This document shows, piece by piece, positions 16,759 through 24,498 of a DNA stretch of 54,939 nucleotides. Position numbers and translations under genes: made by a program. The notes under the pieces are model-generated. The model saw nothing but the letters and a program-made list of their open reading frames with translations, had not been told where the DNA came from and did not search any database. The stretch's first letter is position 1. Every line of letters starts with the position of its first letter. The stretch comes from Bacteroidales bacterium (GTDB lineage Bacteria > Bacteroidota > Bacteroidia > Bacteroidales > P3). Location of the stretch: assembly GCA_017616895.1 (NCBI GenBank), contig JAFZXE010000008.1:1-54939 (forward strand). The letters run 5' to 3'.

Positions 16759-17832
16759 ATGAGACGTATAATTCTATTTGTTGCTGCGGTGCTGTTTACC
16801 GCAACGGTTTTTGCACAAGGTGGCTATAGACTTGATGTGAAGCAAGTTTTTCCGACAAGTGCCACGGTTTATTCGAATTCGTTTGACATACGTAGGGAGT
16901 TGGACAATGCAGTTGCAGCGCAAACGGCTAAGTTGCGTGGCAATACCAACAACTACAAATTGCAGATAAAGACTCCATCTGGAAGCGAGACTCGCACGAT
17001 ACAGAATATTGTTTGGATACAGTCAGTCAATGGAGTGAAGTCTAACCATAGAGGCAAGACGTACCCCAAAGAGTCATACAATGAGCCCACTGTTTGGGAA
17101 GGGTATTCATGCAATATAGACGGTAGTCGTAAGGGTACGGGGGATAAATATGAGTATGTCTATAGAGTCGCAAAAACAATAGATGGCTCAAAATATGGAG
17201 TGAAAGATGGCGAAGGTTCCGTTAAAGGGAGCTATGAAACTCCGTTCATTCAGGAAAGGCAAGCACGTGAGGAGGTTGATAGGATTTATGGCAAGAATTT
17301 TGTAAGGGAGAAACGAGTGGAGGTGGTTATGTATAGGTTTTCTGTAGGAAAAGAATATGGGGAAAGAGTTTATGAGAAAACAAATGAGAAGGAATACCTT
17401 GAATATGTTGAAAAAGAGCAGTCGGCCAAACAGAAAGAAGAGCAGGAGAAAATTCGTCAGGCAAATATGCGCAAAGTAGATGAGTTTAGGGTTTCGATGA
17501 ATGGATTGAAAGCGGAAGTGGGCAATATAAAGGTAAAGGACTCTGTGACCATCAAAGCATTACATTCTTTTCGTGAGGTTTTGAGTGGTTGCCAGATATC
17601 AGACTCTCTGTTTTTTAAGGAAAAGCTTGATACGGTTTATCAAAATACGGTACGAGAGGTGTTGATGCCATACGTAAAGAAGAAAAACAAGGCATTGTTA
17701 GAGGAAAGAATTGCCCAGATGACGGAAGATGCGACTGCAAAAACAAAATCGGCACTGCTTGCGTGCATGAAAAAGATAGAGGAAATACTGATTCCTGTAA
17801 AAGTCGAGAAGAAGGAAAAGAAAAGTAAATGA
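16759..17832 (+). CDS. Secreted hypothetical protein with C-terminal coiled coil
   Basis: 357 residues with a signal peptide (1-20, ending VFAQ). Residues about 20-200 are mixed strand and loop and rich in Lys, Thr and Tyr. From about 205 on it is a long charged helical/coiled-coil region (Lys/Glu-rich). No family is recognised. It is expected in the periplasm, where it could contact the outward domains of the kinases, the phosphatase or the vWA protein. Its last 4 bp overlap the start of the kinase-FHA gene, so the two are translationally coupled. Confidence 0.65.
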   Translation: MRRIILFVAAVLFTATVFAQGGYRLDVKQVFPTSATVYSNSFDIRRELDNAVAAQTAKLRGNTNNYKLQIKTPSGSETRTIQNIVWIQSVNGVKSNHRGKTYPKESYNEPTVWEGYSCNIDGSRKGTGDKYEYVYRVAKTIDGSKYGVKDGEGSVKGSYETPFIQERQAREEVDRIYGKNFVREKRVEVVMYRFSVGKEYGERVYEKTNEKEYLEYVEKEQSAKQKEEQEKIRQANMRKVDEFRVSMNGLKAEVGNIKVKDSVTIKALHSFREVLSGCQISDSLFFKEKLDTVYQNTVREVLMPYVKKKNKALLEERIAQMTEDATAKTKSALLACMKKIEEILIPVKVEKKEKKSK

Positions 17833-19151
17833 GCAATCTTCCGCAGATACCAAACTACAAGGTTGTCCGTCTTATACAGGAAGGCGGATTCTCGGCTGTA
17901 TATGAGGCAGAGGACGTTCGTGCTGGCCGCAAGGTGGCTATAAAATCATTATTTGCCGACAAGGCAAAGGATGAATATGTATTGAATAGTTTCAAGCAGG
18001 AGGCACAGCAATACCTATACCTTAATCACGAGAGTATTCCCAGACTTATAGACTTTGTAGATGCTGGAAATCGCAAATACCTGGTAATGGAATTTGTCGA
18101 GGGGGTTGATTTGAACAAATTCCTGCGTACATACGGACCCTTGGGCGACAAGATGACAGGGTCGTTCTTCTCGAGGATTCTTGACACTCTGACATATCTT
18201 CACGAGCAGCAGGTGTTGCATCTGGATATCAAGCCGTCGAACATCATGTTGACGACAAAAGGGGAGATTAAAATCCTTGACCTAGGAATCGCGGCGGTGA
18301 AGCGTGATATGGAGAAAAACAGGAAGCGTTGCGGGAGCCCCACTTTTATGGCGCCAGAACAGATAAACGGCGAACCAATGGGATTCTATACGGATATATA
18401 CCAAACGGGTGTTACGCTGTTCAATATGGTGACAGGAGAACTGCCATTCAGGGGTTCTTCGCAGAAGGAGATATTCGAGAATGTGTGCAACCAGCCGATT
18501 CCGCAACTATGTGAGGTGAATATTGAGGCAAATGAGGCTTTGCAACCCGTGATAGACAAAGCTATGCACAAGGATCCATCACAGAGATACACATCGTGTG
18601 AAGAATTCAAAAAGGAATTGTTAGAGGCTTTGAATACAAAAAAAAGAGAGGTGAAACCTAAAAAAGAAGAAAGCATGGAAGAAGAGACATACAAAGAGAT
18701 GAAGATAATAACAGTGGGAAGGGATATGGGGTGCGATGTGCCTATTGCCGGAGACGCGCAGGTGAGCCGTTGCCATATACAGTTGATAAGAGATATGGCG
18801 GGAGTGTTCTTTGTGCGCGATATGAATTCAACCAATGGCACTTTTGTTAACGGACAGCGTATCAAGGGTGAGCGTCAGCTCAACAGTGATGACGTAATAA
18901 GGATAGGAAACACGACACTGCCTTGGTTGAAATATTTTGAAGATGCAGATGAAACGGAGTGCATAGAGGAAGAAAAAACGTCGAAAAAGAAACATCGCCG
19001 TCGGAAAAAGACGGAAGAAGAGAAGCAGGCGAACAAGGAAAAAATGAAAAAGTCGCTCGGTGGAATTGGAAAGTGGGTTTTGAGAATTGTTTCGTCAGTT
19101 GCTACTATGGCAGCGACGGGATATGTAATGTATTTGATAGGTAGAAAATAA
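17829..19151 (+). CDS. Ser/Thr protein kinase with FHA domain and C-terminal TM helix
   Basis: 440 residues. The Hanks-type kinase domain (about 8-265) shows EGGFSAVYEA, K39 in VAIK, HLDIKPSN with catalytic D133, and APEQ. The magnesium motif is DLG (D151) rather than DFG, which still supports activity. An FHA domain lies at about 295-370 (VGRDMG, SRCHI, STNGT), and a C-terminal hydrophobic helix at about 417-438 would anchor it to the inner membrane with almost nothing outside. Kinase fused to FHA next to PP2C resembles the PpkA/PppA/Fha switch of T6SS Tag modules. Likely targets are the Thr residues in the FHA-protein linker (4017-4634) or the juxtamembrane segment (inference). Confidence 0.92.
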   Translation: MSNLPQIPNYKVVRLIQEGGFSAVYEAEDVRAGRKVAIKSLFADKAKDEYVLNSFKQEAQQYLYLNHESIPRLIDFVDAGNRKYLVMEFVEGVDLNKFLRTYGPLGDKMTGSFFSRILDTLTYLHEQQVLHLDIKPSNIMLTTKGEIKILDLGIAAVKRDMEKNRKRCGSPTFMAPEQINGEPMGFYTDIYQTGVTLFNMVTGELPFRGSSQKEIFENVCNQPIPQLCEVNIEANEALQPVIDKAMHKDPSQRYTSCEEFKKELLEALNTKKREVKPKKEESMEEETYKEMKIITVGRDMGCDVPIAGDAQVSRCHIQLIRDMAGVFFVRDMNSTNGTFVNGQRIKGERQLNSDDVIRIGNTTLPWLKYFEDADETECIEEEKTSKKKHRRRKKTEEEKQANKEKMKKSLGGIGKWVLRIVSSVATMAATGYVMYLIGRK

Positions 19152-19152
19152 C

Positions 19153-20616
19153 ATGGAAGAATTTACACAGGTAGAACTTTCGAAGGGAACACGGTTGAAC
19201 GGTGGCAAGTATGTCCTCCAACGTGTGATCGGTGCTGGCGGGTTTGGTATTACATACGAGGCTACCAATACGGTGTTCAACAGTAAATGTGCCATAAAGG
19301 AGTTCTTTTTGCGCGGTCACAATGTCAGACACACTGGCAACAGGGTGAGTCTGCAGGGAATGTCAACAGAGATTTTTGAGGATTCGAAGAAACGTTTTGT
19401 TGACGAGGCGATGATGCTATATAACCTTGACCATCCAAACATTGTGAAGGTGGAGGATTTCTTTACCGACAACGGGACGGAATATATGGTGATGAAGTAT
19501 GTGGAGGGTGATACGTTGCAGAAGAAGATAGAGAAGAACGGTCCGATGGATGAGTTTATGGCGGTAAACTACATTAACCAGGTTCTCGAAGCCTTAAATT
19601 ATATCCACCATAAGAAGAACGACAAGGGGGAAGGACTCCTGCACCGCGACATTTCGCCAGACAATATCATTGTTACGTCTGATAGAGGCAAAGACGACAA
19701 AGTTGTACTGATTGATTTTGGCAATGCGAGGAGGTTTGTTGAAAACAAGACGCAGAGGCAAACATCTATAGTAAAGCATGGCTTTGCCCCATTGGAACAA
19801 TATTCCAATACGTCGCGCAAGGGTGCGTACTCGGATTTGTATTCAGTGGGTGCGGTGCTGTACTATCTGTTGACTGCCACTATTCCGGCAACATCGAGTG
19901 AGAGGGGAAGCGACCCGGGTCTTTTTGTGGAACCGATCAAGAAAAATCCACGTATATCAAAATCCATCAATGCTATCATTGTGAAAGCGATGGAGATGAA
20001 ACCGGAAGATCGCTATAAGTCGGCAGAGAAAATGAGGGACGATATAATGGCAGGTCATAAACCAATTAGAAAGTTGAATATTGATAAAACGAAACTACTA
20101 AAGTATTCTGTTATTATCATAGGAGTGGCGGCTGTGGTATTTGCCCTTGTGGCTGTTGTAAGGAGCGCAATGAATAAAGAGATAGGAGGTGATGTCGAGA
20201 CGGAGGAATCGGTGGAATTGGTGGAATACAAAAGCAAGTCTGCAGTTCTTGAGTATAGGATTGAAAAAGAAATCGTACAGGCGAATAATTCTGATGTGGA
20301 AAATACTCGCAAGGCGTATATTTCAATCAAGCAAGAAATAGTGGATTCCATAGATGTAGATTATTATGGTCTTGAGGATTCTCTCAACTCGGCCTATAGA
20401 ACTAAATTTATAAAACAGGCCAACACGTTGCTAGGATGGAAGAACCTGTCACCTAGCAATAAGGAAAGCCTTAGAAGGGCATTAGATACTTTGCAAGAAG
20501 TGTATCCTGATGATACGGAGTTGGAGGAGATAAGGGAAAGACTGAATGCGAAGGGACGAGAACCACGAGAAAAAATTATAGTTGATACACAGGTAACGCA
20601 ACCGATTTGGGATTAG
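19153..20616 (+). CDS. Transmembrane Ser/Thr protein kinase with periplasmic tail
   Basis: 487 residues. The kinase domain (about 18-290) has IGAGGFGITYEA, K49 in CAIKEF, catalytic D166 in HRDISPDN (Ser replaces the usual Lys two positions after D166) and DFG (D188). That HRDISPDN variant is known from a Bacteroidota/cyanobacterial-type kinase subgroup and does not by itself mean inactivity. A membrane helix at about 316-338 is followed by ~150 charged helical residues outside. It begins 1 bp after the FHA-kinase stop. Two kinases with different topologies suggest separate cytosolic and envelope inputs (inference). Confidence 0.92.
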   Translation: MEEFTQVELSKGTRLNGGKYVLQRVIGAGGFGITYEATNTVFNSKCAIKEFFLRGHNVRHTGNRVSLQGMSTEIFEDSKKRFVDEAMMLYNLDHPNIVKVEDFFTDNGTEYMVMKYVEGDTLQKKIEKNGPMDEFMAVNYINQVLEALNYIHHKKNDKGEGLLHRDISPDNIIVTSDRGKDDKVVLIDFGNARRFVENKTQRQTSIVKHGFAPLEQYSNTSRKGAYSDLYSVGAVLYYLLTATIPATSSERGSDPGLFVEPIKKNPRISKSINAIIVKAMEMKPEDRYKSAEKMRDDIMAGHKPIRKLNIDKTKLLKYSVIIIGVAAVVFALVAVVRSAMNKEIGGDVETEESVELVEYKSKSAVLEYRIEKEIVQANNSDVENTRKAYISIKQEIVDSIDVDYYGLEDSLNSAYRTKFIKQANTLLGWKNLSPSNKESLRRALDTLQEVYPDDTELEEIRERLNAKGREPREKIIVDTQVTQPIWD

Positions 20617-20641
20617 TAAGCTTATATGGCAAATAGAAATT

Positions 20642-22765
20642 ATGAAAAATATGATTAAGTATTTCTTAAGAAAACGTTTATTGCTTATTGCATTTACGTT
20701 TTTTTTGTCACTTTCGTATAGTGCTGTTTCACAGAATTATAATGAGAAATATGCGGTTCATGTGGGAGGCGTCACATTTAATATGGTAAAAGTCAAACCT
20801 GGAGAATACTCTATGGATGCTATAGGGGGTGGCGTTATAACCAAAAGCGTATCAAAGGAGTATTATATTGCAGAATTTGAGGTTACACAAGACTTGTGGA
20901 TGTGTATTATGGGTAATAATCCTTCAATGGGACAAGACAGTGTTAAGGGGGTGAAATTCCATGATTACAGAAAACGTCCTGTTGAAAATGTAACAGCTAA
21001 AGACATTGATGATTTTTTGGGGAAATTGAATAGTCGGTTGTCTGCATCTGGGCTTAAGTTCAGAATTCCATCGATCAAGGAATGGGAATATGCTGCAGTA
21101 GGTGGTCATTTAAATAAAAATAAGTATAAGTATAGTGGAAGTAATATCCCAGAAGAAGTTGGTTGGTTTATAGGTGTTCCAGGAAACGATAGTCTTCATA
21201 CTCATCCTGTCGGAAAACTAAAAGCGAATGCTTTGGGATTATATGATATGTCTGGGAATGTAAAAGAGTTGACATGTGATGTTTTTGCAACGAACAAAGG
21301 AAATAAAAGAATTCTTAAAGGAGGGTCATTTAGAGATATTGTTGATGGGAACAATAGCAAGTTGGCTAATAATCAAGAACAAAATACAACAAGGGCTGGT
21401 AATGTTGGTTTCCGTTTGGTTATGGATCCGCCTCCTGCGGTAAAAATACGGGTGAGTACCAACTTACTGGAATATGAGAAAAATGGTTCGGATGATTGGG
21501 CCATGGTTACGGTACAGGTAAATAGAGATCACTATGGCGTGAGGTGCAGTGAAAAATGGATAGAACTTGATACAAGTAACTATGGGAGAATAAAAATATG
21601 GTGCAAGCCGAACAACAATGCTTTTGAACGTTCGGCTAAAATATCTATTACATGTGATACTGTGGAGGAGTTTATTAATGTAAGGCAGAAGGCGCAGAAT
21701 TTGAAATTTGATATAACTCCAACTTCTCGTACCGATATTCCTTGTGACGAGTATAGTTGTACATTCACCGTTCAATCAAATGGAAAGGGATATGAAGTGG
21801 GCGATTTGCCCTCATGGATTACGGTAAAAGAAGAGACGAGTGGAAAACTGACGATAACATGTGCCCAAAATCCAAGTGAAGACAAGGAACGACTGGACAG
21901 TTTTTATGTGACAGCTAAGGCGGACGGTCAAAGTGAATCGGTGTGTGTGAAAGTTCAGCAGAAAAAACAGGAAAGCTTGAAGTTGATTGTAGGAAATGGG
22001 GAAGATAGGCGGAAGGTGGATTCTGTTTACTACTCGAGTGCCAGATTCAGACGGAAAAACTATTCTTTCGGGGTAGTCTATAATTACACGGGAACACATG
22101 GCGTATTGGCAGAAAAAGTAACAAATCCCGATGCATTTGATGTTTTTTTGTACAAAGACAGAAATAGTGGTAAACCGCAGGAGTTGGATTTGACGCTGAA
22201 GCGTAACGGCACTTCAGAATGCCGGACAATCAAAGCACTTTTGCGTACAGATAGCAACTCGCGAGTGGTTCCGATAACAATAAGACAGGATACGTCGCAG
22301 GTTCCTAGAACATTTCTGAACCCAATGTTCGGTTATGATTTTAAAAATGCGGATTACTTGGTGGGATTGAGTTTGAGTGCAGTGCCTAGAAAAATTAACA
22401 TTGAGAACCGATTTGGTTTTCGATTGTCGGCATTCTACAAGATTGAGGAGGTTGCGGCATCGCTGAACTTGGGTCTCAATGTGCGAGTCACAAAGCGCAG
22501 AAGTCCTGTCGGTGTGCATGTATTTGCTGCAGCTGGTCCGTCGGTGGATTTTGATGACAAAGAAGTGGGGCCTGTTGTGGATTTTGGTGTAAGGTTGTCG
22601 TGGAACCAATATAAGGCGTCTCGCATGAGCTGGTGCGATTTGACATTCGGATGTGTATATATGTGTGGCAGTTTTATTCCCACGATAGGACTTGGATTCG
22701 GACCTGGTTTGATTGCAGGTGCGGGTACAGGATTAGGATTCTTGATAAAGAGTCTTGTTGACTGA
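20642..22765 (+). CDS. SUMF1/FGE-like domain, BACON-like domains and C-terminal beta-rich domain
   Basis: 707 residues. A basic N-terminus and hydrophobic segment (about 10-30) act as signal peptide or anchor. Residues about 35-265 form a formylglycine-generating-enzyme-like fold (VKPGEYSM, AEFEVTQDLW, IPSIKEWEYA, LYDMSGNVKEL, ILKGGSF, VGFRLVM). The Cys pair of true FGE is not apparent, so a binding rather than catalytic role is likely. Residues about 270-450 contain BACON-like strands (LPSWITV...), often carbohydrate- or mucin-linked in Bacteroidales. The last ~170 residues are Gly/aromatic beta-rich and could form an outer-membrane barrel. It is a candidate outer-envelope part of the island. 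SUMF1 proteins often sit with kinases in this phylum. Confidence 0.75.
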   Translation: MKNMIKYFLRKRLLLIAFTFFLSLSYSAVSQNYNEKYAVHVGGVTFNMVKVKPGEYSMDAIGGGVITKSVSKEYYIAEFEVTQDLWMCIMGNNPSMGQDSVKGVKFHDYRKRPVENVTAKDIDDFLGKLNSRLSASGLKFRIPSIKEWEYAAVGGHLNKNKYKYSGSNIPEEVGWFIGVPGNDSLHTHPVGKLKANALGLYDMSGNVKELTCDVFATNKGNKRILKGGSFRDIVDGNNSKLANNQEQNTTRAGNVGFRLVMDPPPAVKIRVSTNLLEYEKNGSDDWAMVTVQVNRDHYGVRCSEKWIELDTSNYGRIKIWCKPNNNAFERSAKISITCDTVEEFINVRQKAQNLKFDITPTSRTDIPCDEYSCTFTVQSNGKGYEVGDLPSWITVKEETSGKLTITCAQNPSEDKERLDSFYVTAKADGQSESVCVKVQQKKQESLKLIVGNGEDRRKVDSVYYSSARFRRKNYSFGVVYNYTGTHGVLAEKVTNPDAFDVFLYKDRNSGKPQELDLTLKRNGTSECRTIKALLRTDSNSRVVPITIRQDTSQVPRTFLNPMFGYDFKNADYLVGLSLSAVPRKINIENRFGFRLSAFYKIEEVAASLNLGLNVRVTKRRSPVGVHVFAAAGPSVDFDDKEVGPVVDFGVRLSWNQYKASRMSWCDLTFGCVYMCGSFIPTIGLGFGPGLIAGAGTGLGFLIKSLVD

Positions 22766-22817
22766 TGCGGAACGTTGTAAGTTGTAGTTTGAAATGTATC
22801 ACTTTTTATAGACAGGG

Positions 22818-23606
22818 ATGGAGTGGCCGAAGGCCCTTATTTTTTACATGAACACACAACATTCTCAAAGACACATTTCTTTGGACAATTGGCAACAGCC
22901 TGGTAGCGATGTATTGCAATATGTTGCAATGCGACTTTCGGAAGATTCTGCGACAGAGTCTGAGGTTGTGGATGAATTGGTCCAGTGTGGGATGAGTATA
23001 GATGATGCAAAAAGTGCGGTAAAGGGTGTAATGTCAACGATGGAGTCTGCGTCATTTTTGTCAGAGCAGGCTGAAAAAGATGAGTTTGATCAAAAGATTA
23101 GATCCTATGTTATAGTTTCGCTTAAAAACGGCAAGTCGGCCGCTGAGGTAGAAAGAGATATAATTGATGCGGGATTATCCCAATCACAAGCTTCCAAAAT
23201 AGTAAAAGAAACGCTTGCCAAAGTATCAAGGGCGGTTTCAAAGGATCTGAATGAAGAGTACACGAGTCCGCTAAATGTATTTGGCAGCAGAAGTTATGCG
23301 GAGAAAAAGGTACGACAAAAACTTGTCGATAACGGTTGGAATAAAGAAACTGCAGGAGAAATTGTAAAAGGTGGCAAGATAGAGGAAACAATGAGTCCGC
23401 GTTCTTTTTTGATTTTGGGTGTGATATTAATGATAGTGGGCGTGGCGATGGAATATCTGAGGAAAGTACTTGCAATTAGTTTGGACAAGGGCGTGTTGCA
23501 ATGGATAGTAACCCGCAATGGTACATTTGCACTTTGTATCGTCATGGCGATAGGTGGGTTCCTCCTGTTTGTGAGAGGTGTTATAACGTCATTTAAACGG
23601 CATTAA
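22818..23606 (+). CDS. Hypothetical membrane protein with helical repeats and two C-terminal TM helices
   Basis: 262 residues from the ATG at 22818; an equally plausible start is the ATG at 22848, which would begin MNTQHSQRH. The N-terminal ~190 residues contain three or four short helical units of a UBA/RecX-like kind (DIIDAGLSQSQASKIVKE, KLVDNGWNKETAGEIVKG). Two hydrophobic helices lie near 195-215 and 232-255, and the protein ends with a basic tail. It is probably an inner-membrane protein with a cytosolic N-terminus. It is the last gene of the island, 52 bp after the SUMF1/BACON gene. No family was recognised. Confidence 0.65.
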   Translation: MEWPKALIFYMNTQHSQRHISLDNWQQPGSDVLQYVAMRLSEDSATESEVVDELVQCGMSIDDAKSAVKGVMSTMESASFLSEQAEKDEFDQKIRSYVIVSLKNGKSAAEVERDIIDAGLSQSQASKIVKETLAKVSRAVSKDLNEEYTSPLNVFGSRSYAEKKVRQKLVDNGWNKETAGEIVKGGKIEETMSPRSFLILGVILMIVGVAMEYLRKVLAISLDKGVLQWIVTRNGTFALCIVMAIGGFLLFVRGVITSFKRH

Positions 23607-23768
23607 GGTGTTGGTGGTATGTTCATTACCGACTTTGTGAAATGTTATGGTGGTAGGTGGTGACAATCATTTTTGTTTTTATGGGGGCAATGATGTGTTG
23701 CTTTGAGAGTTAATCTATGAATGGTATTTGAAACTTGTCCTTGTATTGGGTTTCAAAAATCACGTTTT

Positions 23769-23799
23769 TTTGTCGTTTATAATAAATATTGTATCTTTG
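23769..23799 (+). promoter_or_regulatory. Bacteroides-type promoter upstream of the cobalamin riboswitch
   Basis: TTTG at 23769-23772 and TATCTTTG at 23792-23799 are separated by exactly 19 bp. This fits the Bacteroides sigma-ABfr consensus and places the transcription start about 10 bp before the riboswitch. Confidence 0.85.
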
Positions 23800-23810
23800 C
23801 ACTCGGTTTG

Positions 23811-24040
23811 GTTGCTGAGAGGAGAGGGGAGACGTGCCATTTTGCACACATCCACAGCTCTTTAGGCATCAAAAGGGAAGTACGGTGAAAGTCCGTCGCA
23901 GTCCCGCTGCTGTAAGTTCATCACACACATTTCGCAGTCCGTTTCGTGGTCACTATCCGTCGCTATAGACGCATGGGAAGGCCGAGACAGCGGAAGAACG
24001 AGCCAGAAGACCTGCCAAACCCGTATGTATCGGCTACGCT
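23811..24040 (+). ncRNA. Cobalamin (adenosylcobalamin-type) riboswitch
   Basis: The conserved core is readable: AAGGGAA, GGTGAAAGTCC, GCAGTCCCGCTGCTGTAAG and, after a variable ~90-nt arm, the B12-box-like AGCCAGAAGACCTGCC. It follows a full Bacteroides-type promoter. In this phylum such switches usually precede TonB receptors (btuB) or cobalamin synthesis genes. Here the next annotated element is tRNA-Ser, about 240 bp on, with its own promoter. No B12 gene follows on this strand, so the element is an orphan, controls a very short product or is a remnant. Exact ends are approximate. Confidence 0.85.
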
Positions 24041-24060
24041 TTCGAGGAAAAAGCAAGTCA

Positions 24061-24165
24061 ATGCCTGAACAGGGCGGTTTGAGACTTTTTGGGGGTGATG
24101 CACCAAGTTATGTTTTTTTTCCATTAGGGTGTTGGCCGGTCGCAAGGAGTGGTCAACATTATTAA
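24061..24165 (+). CDS. Possible 34-aa ORF directly after the riboswitch (doubtful)
   Basis: An ATG at 24061 opens a 34-codon frame (MPEQGGLRLFGGDAPSY...) ending at TAA 24163-24165, immediately downstream of the riboswitch core. It has no recognisable domain or signal sequence and may be chance. It is listed because it is the only open frame the riboswitch could control before the tRNA promoter. Confidence 0.2.
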   Translation: MPEQGGLRLFGGDAPSYVFFPLGCWPVARSGQHY

Positions 24166-24187
24166 TTAAAACAGGTTTCAATAAAAT

Positions 24188-24218
24188 ATTGCGTTATTCA
24201 AAAAATATTGTATCTTTG
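24188..24218 (+). promoter_or_regulatory. Promoter of tRNA-Ser
   Basis: ATTG at 24188-24191 (three of four bases of the -33 TTTG), then a 19-bp spacer and TATCTTTG at 24211-24218. The start would be near 24225, about 50 bp before the tRNA. Confidence 0.75.
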
Positions 24219-24275
24219 CAGACGTTTTCGAGACAGGGAAGTCGTTGGTTAAATTCCCTAAAGTGCTGAAAATAC

Positions 24276-24363
24276 GGAGAGATGCCGGAGTGGTCGAACG
24301 GGGCGGTCTCGAAAACCGTTGACCTCTTTTTGGGGTCCAAGGGTTCGAATCCCTTTCTCTCCG
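24276..24363 (+). tRNA. tRNA-Ser (anticodon CGA)
   Basis: Acceptor arms GGAGAGA and TCTCTCC pair across 88 nt. The anticodon stem GCGGT/ACCGT closes loop CTCGAAA, giving anticodon CGA (reads UCG). A long variable arm typical of class II tRNAs and the T-arm GGGTTCGAATCCC are present. CCA is not encoded. It is transcribed from its own promoter and followed by a hairpin terminator. Confidence 0.97.
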
Positions 24364-24367
24364 CTGA

Positions 24368-24398
24368 CCCCAACTGACATTGTCGGTTGGGGTTTTTT
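24368..24398 (+). terminator. Rho-independent terminator of tRNA-Ser
   Basis: An 11-bp stem (CCCCAACTGAC with GTCGGTTGGGG, one G-U pair), loop ATT and six T residues, starting 5 bp after the tRNA. Confidence 0.93.
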
Positions 24399-24498
24399 GA
24401 TGGAGAAGGGTTGGATTGCGTTAATGCGTAATTGTGTTATTGTGTTAGTGTTTGGTGTGCAGAGAATAGTGAATAGTGAAATTTAACTACATATTGAT

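Larger units (their letters stand above)
4017..23606 (+). other. Type VII-like (WXG100/FtsK) secretion island with STK/PP2C/FHA control
   Basis: Sixteen genes on one strand, most separated by 0-75 bp and several overlapping by 1-20 bp, so probably one long transcript. The recognisable parts are an EssC/EccC-like ATPase with a duplicated degenerate ATPase domain, five WXG-like helical hairpins (two fused to lipid-hydrolase domains), three FHA domains, a vWA-like domain, PP2C, two kinases, GYF and SUMF1. Codon use is AT-rich (frequent ATA, AGA, AGG), unlike genes on either side. That this is a secretion system is inferred from the ATPase plus WXG-hairpin pairing. No ESX channel homologues are recognised. 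Confidence 0.7.

Noticed and set aside
4017-23606. Type VI secretion system, suggested by PpkA/PppA/FHA-like genes
   Set aside because: No VipA/VipB, Hcp, VgrG, ClpV or baseplate-like protein; the substrates look like WXG hairpins and the motor is FtsK-type.
3009-24363. Island inserted by the recombinase at tRNA-Ser
   Set aside because: The tRNA is at the far right with its 3' end pointing away from the island, and no copy of the tRNA 3' sequence is seen near the recombinase.
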